DNA of 11,847 nt from JAAFHS01 sp031396505. Its GTDB lineage: Bacteria; Pseudomonadota; Alphaproteobacteria; Rhodobacterales; Rhodobacteraceae. The notes under the pieces were generated by a model that did not search any database, was not told where the DNA came from, and saw only the letters and a list, made by a program, of their open reading frames with translations. The stretch spans positions 1-11,847 of the forward strand of contig JANNKX010000034.1 of assembly GCA_031396505.1 (NCBI GenBank), written 5' to 3'. Positions 6,907-11,847 of the stretch are shown here, one piece after another. Position 1 is the stretch's first letter. Every line of letters begins with the position of its first letter. The position numbers were made by a program, and so were the translations under genes.

Positions 6907-8552
6907 GCCCGGTTGGCACGCGCCAATGCAATGACCGCAATCAACCCCACGCCCATCACCAACAGGGCCGCAGGGGCCGCCTCGCCCAGCCGCTCTAGGC
7001 TGGCGAGTTCAAACACCCGCGTCGACAGCGTGTTGAAATTGAACGGGCGCAGCAGCAATGTGGCCGGCAGTTCCTTCACGCAATCGACAAACACGATCAG
7101 CAGGGCCGTCGCCACCGACCCCCGCATCATCGGCAGATAGACGCTGCGCAAGGCGCCCCCCGCGCTGCGCCCCAATGACCGCGCAGCCATCGGCAGATTG
7201 GGTGACACACGGCCAAAGGCGCTGTCCACGGCCCCCTGTGCCACCCCAAAGAACCGCACCACATAGGCCAGCACGATCGCCGCCGATGTCCCGGTCATCA
7301 GCAACCCCGGATCAATGCCCGTCAGGCCTTCAATCCCGTCCGCCAGCCAGTGATCAACCACCGCCAGCGGGATCAGCAGACCCAACGCCAGCACCGCCCC
7401 CGGAACGGCGTAGCCCAGCGATGTCGCAGGCAGCACCCACCGCGCCGTGCCCGGCCCCATGAGGCGCAGCCCATAGACCAAAAACAGGGCTGCCCCCACC
7501 GTAATCGCCGCCGCAGCCCCCGCAACGAACAATGTGTTGGCAAGGGCCGCCCCAAGACCCGCATCGGCCCAGACATCCAGATTGCCCAGCGACAGCTTTG
7601 TCATCACCGCCACCGGCAGCACGAAACCGATGCCGAACGGCACAAGGCAGGCAAACGTCGCAAGGCCCGCCGCCATCCCGCGCAACGGCGTGGGCGTCAC
7701 CGGGCGCGCGGCCCGGCTGGTCCGGTGAAACCGCGCCCGCCTGCGGCTCAGCCGCTCCAGCGCCACCAGCACAAAGATCAACAGCAGCACCACGCCCGCA
7801 ATCTGCGCCGCACCCCCGGCGTTGCCCCCGTTCAACCATGTGCTGAAAATACCTGTTGTCAGGGTCTGCACGCCAAAATGCTGCACCGTGCCGTAATCCG
7901 CCACCGTCTCCATCATCGCCAGCGCCACGCCCGTCGCAATTGCAGGCCGCGCCATCGGCAACCCCACGCGCCAGAACAACGCCCAAGGGCCGCAGCCTAA
8001 CGCGCGCGCCGTCTCATACGCCTCGGCCGAGGTTTCGCGGAACGCCGCCCGTGCCAACAGATAGACATACGGGTACAACGCCCCGGCCAGCACGATCACC
8101 GCGGGCCCCCGCGCGCGCATCTCCGGAAACCAGTAATCCCCTGCGCCCGCCCAGCCAAAAGTCGCCCGCAACCCGGTTTGCAATGCCCCCGCGTAATCCA
8201 GAAAATCCACCAGCGCATAGGCCCCGACATAGGCCGGGATCGCCATCGGAAACAGCAGCGCCACATCCAGCCACCCCCGCCCCGCAAAGCGGTACATCGT
8301 CACCAACCATGCCGCACCCGTGCCCACCACCGCCGTCAGCCCAGCCACCCCCAGCATCAGGACCAGTGTATTGCCCAGATAACGCGGCATCACCGTCGCC
8401 ATCAGATGCGGCCAGATATTATCCGCAGGCGTCGCCGCAATCCACAGCACCGACAGCACCGGCGCCAGCACGACCACCGCCACCACCAATGCACCCAGCG
8501 CCCACCCGCTTGGCCCGCGCCAGCCGCGAACTTGACTGTTTTGGTCAACCAT
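6903..8552 (-). CDS. Iron(III)-type ABC transporter permease, two fused permease domains
   Basis: A 549-residue inner-membrane protein of the FbpB/SfuB-like class. These are long permeases in which two binding-protein-dependent transport domains are joined, so that one chain makes the whole channel. About 12 hydrophobic segments are visible, beginning at residues 17-39. Two EAA loops, which dock the ATPase, are present: ETARALGCGPWALFWRVGLP at about 180-199 and MAARSLGRSAGGALRSVYLP at 456-473. VKELPATLLLRPFNFNTLSTRVFE near 492-515 is typical of iron-type members. Adjacent ATGs at 8555 and 8552 are both possible; neither has a good Shine-Dalgarno sequence, so the start is uncertain. ATG 8648 would run into the divergent gene and is rejected. 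No binding protein or ATPase gene adjoins it: downstream is tRNA-Thr and upstream is a divergent unrelated gene. Fe3+ is a family-level guess; thiamine- or phosphonate-type permeases look similar. Confidence 0.9.
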   Translation of the reverse strand: MVDQNSQVRGWRGPSGWALGALVVAVVVLAPVLSVLWIAATPADNIWPHLMATVMPRYLGNTLVLMLGVAGLTAVVGTGAAWLVTMYRFAGRGWLDVALLFPMAIPAYVGAYALVDFLDYAGALQTGLRATFGWAGAGDYWFPEMRARGPAVIVLAGALYPYVYLLARAAFRETSAEAYETARALGCGPWALFWRVGLPMARPAIATGVALAMMETVADYGTVQHFGVQTLTTGIFSTWLNGGNAGGAAQIAGVVLLLIFVLVALERLSRRRARFHRTSRAARPVTPTPLRGMAAGLATFACLVPFGIGFVLPVAVMTKLSLGNLDVWADAGLGAALANTLFVAGAAAAITVGAALFLVYGLRLMGPGTARWVLPATSLGYAVPGAVLALGLLIPLAVVDHWLADGIEGLTGIDPGLLMTGTSAAIVLAYVVRFFGVAQGAVDSAFGRVSPNLPMAARSLGRSAGGALRSVYLPMMRGSVATALLIVFVDCVKELPATLLLRPFNFNTLSTRVFELASLERLGEAAPAALLVMGVGLIAVIALARANRA

Positions 8553-8640
8553 CATGCGAGCCGTGCTACAGGAAAGCGGTTTATCTGTCCAGAAAACCCC
8601 GTATATTGTGCGCAAGAACAAAAGAAGACAGGGCAGCCCC
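8532..8640. promoter_or_regulatory. Divergent control region with TTGAC-N7-GTCAA inverted repeat
   Basis: About 85 nt separate the permease start from the 8641 gene, so both promoters must lie here or in the coding ends. TATATT at 8602-8607 is a plausible plus-strand -10, but no good -35 is seen 16-18 nt upstream of it. AGGG at 8630-8633 serves as the ribosome binding site for ATG 8641. An inverted repeat, TTGAC at 8532-8536 and GTCAA at 8544-8548, covers the first codons of the permease and could be an operator. These are short matches and may be chance. Confidence 0.3.
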
Positions 8641-9513
8641 ATGCGCATGGTCTATCATCTCGGCGCACATTGCACCGATGACGAGCGGTTGATCCGCTGT
8701 TTGCTGAAAAACCGCGAGGTTCTGGCAGATCAAGGCATCGCTGTGCCCCTGCCTGCCCGCTATCGCACCTTGATGCGCGACACCGCGGTTCAGTTGAAAG
8801 GGGCCCCCGCCCCCGCAGATTTGCAGGCGACGTTGTTGGCGCAGATTGCACCCGGCGACGGCATCGAAAGCGTGATCTTCAGCTGGGAACATTTCCTTGC
8901 CCTGCCAAACTGGGCGCTGAACGACCTGATCTACCCGGCCGCAGCAGGCCGCGTTCAGGCCTTTGCCCAACTGTTCCCGCATGATGATAACGTGTTCTTT
9001 CTGGCCATTCGCAATCCCGCCACCTTTCTTCCCGCGCTGATTGCCAAGCAGACCAAGGCCGAAGATGATCAACTGCTGCTGCAGCATGATCCGCTGCACT
9101 GGCGCTGGTCCGACACCGTTCACCGCATCATCGGCATGAACCCCGGCATCGCGCTGACGGTCTGGTGCGACGAGGATACGCCGCTGATCTGGCCCGAAGT
9201 GCTGCAAGCCGTGACGGGACACGCGCCTGATACCGCGCTGGACGGCGAATTTGACGTGCTGGAAACCATCATGTCGGCCGATGGCCTGCGCCGCCTGCGC
9301 GCCTACCTTGATACCAAAGGCCCCTTCACCCCGGAACGCCGCCGCCGTGCCGTGACAGCGTTTCTGGACAAGTTTGCCCGTCCCGACCAGCTTGAGGTGC
9401 AGATCGACGTGCCCGGCTGGACCCAAGACACCGTCGCCCGCATGACCGACGCATACGACCGCGATGTCGCCCTTATCGCCACCATGCCCGGCGTGACCGT
9501 CATCGCGCCCTAG
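8641..9513 (+). CDS. Uncharacterised protein resembling a sulfotransferase without an intact P-loop
   Basis: A 290-residue soluble protein with no signal peptide. ATG 8641 is chosen because AGGG at 8630-8633 is 7 nt upstream; the frame is open to 8554, but that start lacks a site. The N-terminus YHLGAHCTDDERLIRC, followed by LLKNREVLADQGIAVPLP, matches the layout of bacterial PAPS-dependent sulfotransferases: H-x-G-x-x-K-T-G-T-T, then a helix ending in NR..L...G...P. Here the K-T-G-T/S-T phosphate-binding residues are replaced by C-T-D-D-E. A second block, FFLAIRNPATFLPALIAKQ at 119-137, resembles the sulfotransferase R-x-P-...-S-...-K/Q segment. I infer a sulfotransferase-like fold that has lost or changed cofactor binding; a purely unknown family is the alternative. 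It diverges from the permease and is followed by a hairpin at 9540-9577. Confidence 0.8.
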   Translation: MRMVYHLGAHCTDDERLIRCLLKNREVLADQGIAVPLPARYRTLMRDTAVQLKGAPAPADLQATLLAQIAPGDGIESVIFSWEHFLALPNWALNDLIYPAAAGRVQAFAQLFPHDDNVFFLAIRNPATFLPALIAKQTKAEDDQLLLQHDPLHWRWSDTVHRIIGMNPGIALTVWCDEDTPLIWPEVLQAVTGHAPDTALDGEFDVLETIMSADGLRRLRAYLDTKGPFTPERRRRAVTAFLDKFARPDQLEVQIDVPGWTQDTVARMTDAYDRDVALIATMPGVTVIAP

Positions 9514-9539
9514 GGCGGACCACCTTTGAATGCCGGCAA

Positions 9540-9577
9540 GTTGCGTCTGACCGGCTGAACCTCGGGTCAGACACAAC
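9540..9577. terminator. Long-stem hairpin after the 8641 gene
   Basis: GTTGCGTCTGACC (9540-9552) pairs with GGTCAGACACAAC (9565-9577): 12 of 13 positions pair, with a single C/A mismatch, around a 12-nt loop. It lies 26 nt past the stop codon. No T-run follows on either strand, so this may be an mRNA 3'-end structure or a Rho-assisted stop, not a classical terminator. Confidence 0.4.
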
Positions 9578-9599
9578 CCGCTGTAGCGCCCCACCCCGC

Positions 9600-9630
9600 T
9601 TGACTTGGCGGCAGACATCCGGACAATTAT
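9600..9630 (+). promoter_or_regulatory. Possible promoter of the three-gene cassette
   Basis: TTGACT at 9600-9605 matches the -35 consensus at five of six bases. AATTAT at 9625-9630 matches -10 at four of six, with a long 19-nt spacer. Transcription would begin near 9637, placing the perfect palindrome at 9649-9664 in the 5' untranslated leader. It is the only sizeable intergenic gap before the cassette, which supports a promoter here. Confidence 0.35.
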
Positions 9631-9648
9631 CTGCATTTATGCGCAATC

Positions 9649-9664
9649 AATGATCCGGATCATT
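9649..9664. promoter_or_regulatory. Perfect 16-bp palindrome AATGATCCGGATCATT before the cassette
   Basis: The sequence is exactly self-complementary over 16 bp and ends 5 nt before the ATG at 9670. Its core TGAT-N4-ATCA is the half-site pattern of FNR/CRP-family regulators, but the flanking bases are A...T in place of the T...A of the FnrL consensus. Placed between a likely promoter and the start codon, it would suit a repressor site. As RNA it could fold over the only weak ribosome binding sequence (GGA at 9657-9659). Either reading is inference. Confidence 0.5.
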
Positions 9665-9669
9665 CTCAA

Positions 9670-10392
9670 ATGGCTGCAACCTTTCCAAGTTGCAAAACCT
9701 GCAACGACTGTGACGACCTTCTCGAAGAAATCCGTCAACGTCTCTGGGGCAAAGGCTCTGGTGGCGACAAGGGCCTGTTGACGCGGATTGCCGAACAGGT
9801 TTTTGGTTGCCAGACCCCCGCCAACACCGTCAGCACCCATGCAAGCTGTGCAGGACACCGGATGAAAGGCACCTGGACGGGCCATAATCAGGCCATCACC
9901 AGCCAGCAAGGCCGCCTGAAAGACGCCGTTGACGACTATGATAAAAACGATTGTGGCGACAAGGTCGGTGCCACCCAAAGCGCACGCGCCACCCTGCGCG
10001 AGGCCCGCCGCGCCGCCTATGGTGGCAGTCTGGAAGTGCCTGCCGGCGGCTATAAAGGTCCGCCCGCGCCTGCCAATTTTGCCATCCCCCGGACGTGGGG
10101 TCAGGCGATTGGCGATGCCGCACGCGGGGTCTGCGTCGGTGGCTTTACGGCCGGGGGCACTGTCATCGGCGGCGTGGGCGGCGCTGTTGGGGGCGCGGCT
10201 GTCGGAGGCGTCGTTGGTGGCGCTGTTGGTGGTACGGGTGGCACCATGGCCCTTCCCGTTGGAGGCACGATCGCAGGAGGGGCATCCGGCGCAGCCGTCG
10301 GCACTGTTACAGGCGGGGTCGTTGGTGCAGGCGTCGGCGGATACTATGGCTACGGCGCCGGACAGGCCGCAGGCGATGCAATCTGCCGCTAA
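9670..10392 (+). CDS. Cys-rich/glycine-zipper protein, candidate toxin-like effector
   Basis: A 240-residue protein in two parts. Residues 1-130 contain eight-residue-scale Cys spacing (C8, C11, C14, then C47, C60, C95) and the blocks CDDLLEEIRQRL (14-25), GGDKGLLTRIAEQVFG (31-46), GTWTGHNQAITSQQGRL (67-83), DYDKNDCGD (89-97) and YKGPPAP (128-134). This order resembles, from memory, C-terminal domains of Rhs- and MIX-type polymorphic toxins (KGL..R..EQ..G, then W..H...I..QQ..L......Y.....CG). Residues 157-235 are almost entirely Gly, Ala, Val and Thr in GGxVGG-type repeats, a glycine-zipper pattern that suits membrane insertion. There is no signal peptide and no attached Rhs, PAAR or MIX part. 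ATG 9670 is the only normal start in the frame and has a weak ribosome site. It heads a three-gene run, 18 nt before the next gene. The toxin role is inference; a surface or storage Gly-rich protein is the alternative. Confidence 0.8.
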   Translation: MAATFPSCKTCNDCDDLLEEIRQRLWGKGSGGDKGLLTRIAEQVFGCQTPANTVSTHASCAGHRMKGTWTGHNQAITSQQGRLKDAVDDYDKNDCGDKVGATQSARATLREARRAAYGGSLEVPAGGYKGPPAPANFAIPRTWGQAIGDAARGVCVGGFTAGGTVIGGVGGAVGGAAVGGVVGGAVGGTGGTMALPVGGTIAGGASGAAVGTVTGGVVGAGVGGYYGYGAGQAAGDAICR

Positions 10393-10410
10393 AACGGCGA
10401 AAGGAACCCG

Positions 10411-11199
10411 ATGACCACGTCACCAGACGCAGAGTCCCCCACCCGCGAAGTGCTGTCGTTCGCGCACCAACTGGTGATTTGGCTGTCGCTGGATAGCCTC
10501 GAACCATTCTGGATGACCCTGCCGCCGTTTGCGGCGCATCTGCAGCCCATCCGCGACGCTGCCCGCACCGCCCTGCAGAAGTGGCACCTGCATCCGGAAA
10601 CCGACCTGCCCGAGTCATGGTTTTTTGCAACGCTTTCCGCAGCACTGCCCGCCGACGCCGTTACAGGCGTCCGCGGTTTCTTTGATGCCGCAGCGCGTCT
10701 GAAGGCGAATGCCGACCTTGGCTATTGGCGGTCATGGGTATCGCAGAATCAGCACCGCCCCGATGTGCCGGGCATGGCACCCGATGCGGCCACCGCCCTG
10801 ATGAAGATGTACCGCGATGACGTGGTCGCCAAGGGCAATGCCGTCTGGGAAAAGGTCCGAGTGCAGATCAAGTCGGCCCCTCTTACGGACTGGGACATGC
10901 ACATTCATGCCGAATACGGGCTTTGCACTGAAGAAACCGATCAGTTCGACGAAAGCATGCTGTTATCCGGCGTCAGCGACTTGAAAAACAATCTCCTGTT
11001 CAACAATTTTCTGGCACAGCATGTCCTGACCCGGCCCCAGCACGATCAGGATTGTCTGGCCGCCGCCGTGCGCGCCGAATGGGCCGATCTGTGGTCGGAT
11101 GATCCGTCTGCCCTCGACCTGATGCTGCCTGACAGCCGCAAAACGCCCGAAGACGCGATGCGCATCAGACCCGCCGCCGAGGTTGTCGTATGGTCATAA
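10411..11199 (+). CDS. Unrecognised protein, second gene of the cassette (possible immunity/partner)
   Basis: A 262-residue protein I do not recognise. It looks mainly helical, acidic and rich in Trp, with no signal peptide. One moderately hydrophobic stretch (AHQLVIWLSLDSLEPFWMTL, residues 18-37) is too mixed for a certain membrane segment. LPPFAAHLQPIRDAARTALQKW (37-58), GFFDAAARLKAN (89-100) and WDMHIHAEYG (161-170, HIH at 164-166) are the most distinctive parts; the Cys residues are C172 and C215. ATG 10411 follows AAGGA at 10401-10405 with 5-nt spacing, 18 nt after the first cassette gene. Its stop overlaps the next start by 10 nt. Given the position behind a toxin-like gene, an immunity or chaperone/adaptor role is a reasonable guess, with no direct sequence proof. 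Confidence 0.85.
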   Translation: MTTSPDAESPTREVLSFAHQLVIWLSLDSLEPFWMTLPPFAAHLQPIRDAARTALQKWHLHPETDLPESWFFATLSAALPADAVTGVRGFFDAAARLKANADLGYWRSWVSQNQHRPDVPGMAPDAATALMKMYRDDVVAKGNAVWEKVRVQIKSAPLTDWDMHIHAEYGLCTEETDQFDESMLLSGVSDLKNNLLFNNFLAQHVLTRPQHDQDCLAAAVRAEWADLWSDDPSALDLMLPDSRKTPEDAMRIRPAAEVVVWS

Positions 11200-11597
11200 A
11201 GGTTGACGCCACCTTTTTTGAACGCGCCCGCCGGGTTCAGGACGACAAGGCCTGCGCCGCGCTCAAGGCGGTTCTGGCCGACAGCGACGGCTTTCGCGCG
11301 ATGTCGCCCACAGACCGCGCCGCCGCTGCATCGTACATCGACACGGTGTGGGCCGAGGCATCGATGCTTGATTTCAACTATCCGGTGTCACTGCAGAAAT
11401 ACGTGCTGATCCTGCTGACACAAAGCAGATGGCGCAGTGATGTCCGGGCGGGGCCCCTGTATTGGGCCTATGCCCGTCGGATGATCGGATCGCCCGATCA
11501 GAACTGGCGGCTGGAAAGCGGCGTGGCGGCCGTTTACCGCAATGTCGTCGCCCAGCACTTCCTGACCGACGCGGTAAAAGCCTTTATTGCCGCGTAG
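11190..11597 (+). CDS. Unrecognised small helical protein, third gene of the cassette
   Basis: A 135-residue protein of unknown family. It appears all-helical, moderately basic and cytoplasmic, with no signal peptide. Notable segments are FFERARRVQDDKACAALKAV (9-28), YIDTVWAEASMLDFNYP (49-65) and GPLYWAYARRMIGSPDQNW (88-106); a single Cys (C22) is present. ATG 11190 overlaps the previous stop by 10 nt (ATGGTCATAA) and is served by GAGG at 11179-11182, 7 nt upstream, so it is probably translated by coupling with the 262-residue gene. The overlap suggests the two proteins are needed together, as for immunity or adaptor pairs. After it comes element B and the converging gapR gene. Confidence 0.85.
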   Translation: MVIKVDATFFERARRVQDDKACAALKAVLADSDGFRAMSPTDRAAAASYIDTVWAEASMLDFNYPVSLQKYVLILLTQSRWRSDVRAGPLYWAYARRMIGSPDQNWRLESGVAAVYRNVVAQHFLTDAVKAFIAA

Positions 11598-11638
11598 GAA
11601 CCAGCCTGACAATTGTGTTAACAACAGATTAAAATGCC

Positions 11639-11702
11639 CTGTGGATAACTTTTTAAAGTACTGATTATAAATACAATATCCAAAAATTGACAGCCGTCAA
11701 TT
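11639..11702. repeat. AT-rich element B with DnaA-box-like end and hairpin end
   Basis: Second copy of the element at 5971-6032. The left end ctgtggataa (11639-11648) again carries the reverse complement of TTATCCACA. The 38-nt interior (11649-11686) has seven G/C bases. The right end TTGACAGCCGTCAA is at 11687-11700, extended to a 7-bp stem by AA/TT (AATTGAC 11685-11691, GTCAATT 11696-11702). Four bases before the box (tgcc) also match element A. The interior sequence differs from A, but its length is exactly equal. It sits between the converging cassette and gapR, 8 nt past the gapR stop. Confidence 0.7.
11681..11702 (-). terminator. Intrinsic terminator of gapR
   Basis: On the minus strand, 8 nt beyond the gapR stop, AATTGAC pairs with GTCAATT over 7 bp around the loop GGCT. 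The stem's own 3' Ts merge into TTTTTGG. The stem is AT-rich for a terminator, but the position after a stop codon and the T-run fit. In the opposite direction the stem is preceded by a run of As, which could also serve the cassette. Confidence 0.55.
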
Positions 11703-11710
11703 CTGCGCTG

Positions 11711-11847
11711 TTACCCCATGCCAAGCGCGGATTTGTACAGCTCCAGAATGCTTTCCTCTTCCGCGATGTCATCCGCCGTCCGTTTGCGCAGCGCGATCAC
11801 CTTGCGCATCACCTTGGTGTCATAGCCGCGCCCCTTGGCCTCGGCCA
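11711..11847 (-). CDS. gapR: GapR / DUF2312 family nucleoid-associated protein, C-terminal part
   Basis: The last 44 residues of a minus-strand gene whose 5' end is outside the window; family members are about 80-90 residues, so roughly half is present. The visible sequence contains AEAKGRGYDTKVMRKVIALR, KRTADDIAEEES and ILELYKSALGMG, which is the strongly conserved C-terminal half of the DUF2312 family. In Caulobacter the family member GapR is a chromosome-structuring protein that binds AT-rich, overtwisted DNA, including at the 3' ends of transcribed genes. The stop TAA is at 11713-11711. The hairpin and AT-rich element B follow it. Family assignment is firm; functional equality with Caulobacter GapR is inferred. 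Confidence 0.92.
   Translation of the reverse strand, partial: AEAKGRGYDTKVMRKVIALRKRTADDIAEEESILELYKSALGMG

Noticed and set aside
9506..9517. Palindrome CGCCCTAGGGCG around the stop of the 8641 gene
   Set aside because: It has no loop and lies in a coding end rich in G/C, where such short palindromes arise easily.
8581..9636. Minus-strand open frame (351 codons) opposite the 8641 gene
   Set aside because: Its start lies in the downstream intergenic region without a ribosome site and it overlaps both a better supported gene and the permease promoter region. The translation looks like a codon-bias shadow.
9649..9664. Calling the palindrome a definite FnrL site
   Set aside because: The outer bases are A...T where the FnrL consensus has T...A, and the position next to the start codon is wrong for activation. 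It is kept as an unassigned palindrome.
10138..10374. DNA tandem repeat or minisatellite in the glycine-rich stretch
   Set aside because: The repetition follows the Gly-Gly-x coding pattern; no exact DNA unit repeats at a fixed period.

Overview
The window is GC-rich and densely coded, with third codon positions strongly C/G-biased. Short AT-rich islands and small hairpin repeats sit between genes. The gene content (hutH-hutU, a DUF2312/GapR-type protein, a two-domain Fe3+-type permease) and the style of the intergenic repeats fit a marine-type alphaproteobacterium. Rhodobacteraceae (Roseobacter group) is my best guess; it is an inference from the sequence, not a database result.

Layout. (1) 1-3260, plus strand: the C-terminal half of histidine ammonia-lyase (hutH), complete urocanate hydratase (hutU) and a flavin-reductase-like split-barrel protein. 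HutH and HutU are the first two steps of histidine breakdown. Both junctions of this run carry a copy of a G/C-rich hairpin repeat, and the first copy runs into the hutH coding end. (2) 3308-5216, minus strand: corA (Mg2+ channel) followed by a PHP-domain metal-dependent phosphoesterase, 10 nt apart. A strong hairpin separates them from the converging hut run. (3) 5351-5869, plus strand: a second, different flavin-reductase-family gene, divergent from corA. (4) 5866-6041: a 26-bp inverted-repeat pair, then an AT-rich element with a perfect DnaA-box-like sequence and a small hairpin. (5) 6042-8552, minus strand: an SDR oxidoreductase, tRNA-Thr(UGU) with an encoded CCA end, and a two-domain iron-type ABC permease whose partner genes are not in the window. 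(6) 8641-9513, plus strand: a divergent conserved-looking protein resembling a sulfotransferase that has lost its P-loop. (7) 9670-11597, plus strand: a tight three-gene cassette. Its first product joins a Cys-rich block, which resembles C-terminal domains of Rhs/MIX-type polymorphic toxins, to a long glycine-zipper region; two unrecognised genes follow. (8) 11639-11847: a second copy of the AT-rich/DnaA-box/hairpin element, placed at the 3' end of a partial minus-strand gapR.

Two results deserve most attention. One is the three-gene cassette, a candidate stand-alone toxin/immunity-like module. The other is the pair of isometric 62-nt elements at 5971-6032 and 11639-11700. Their ends are identical (TTATCCACAGGGC and the TTGACGGCTGTCAA hairpin, read on the minus strand), the AT-rich interior varies, and both lie just after minus-strand stop codons. 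No gene-free stretch exceeds 300 bases; the two longest are 5870-6041 and 9514-9669, and both are described. No CRISPR array, insertion sequence or rRNA was seen.
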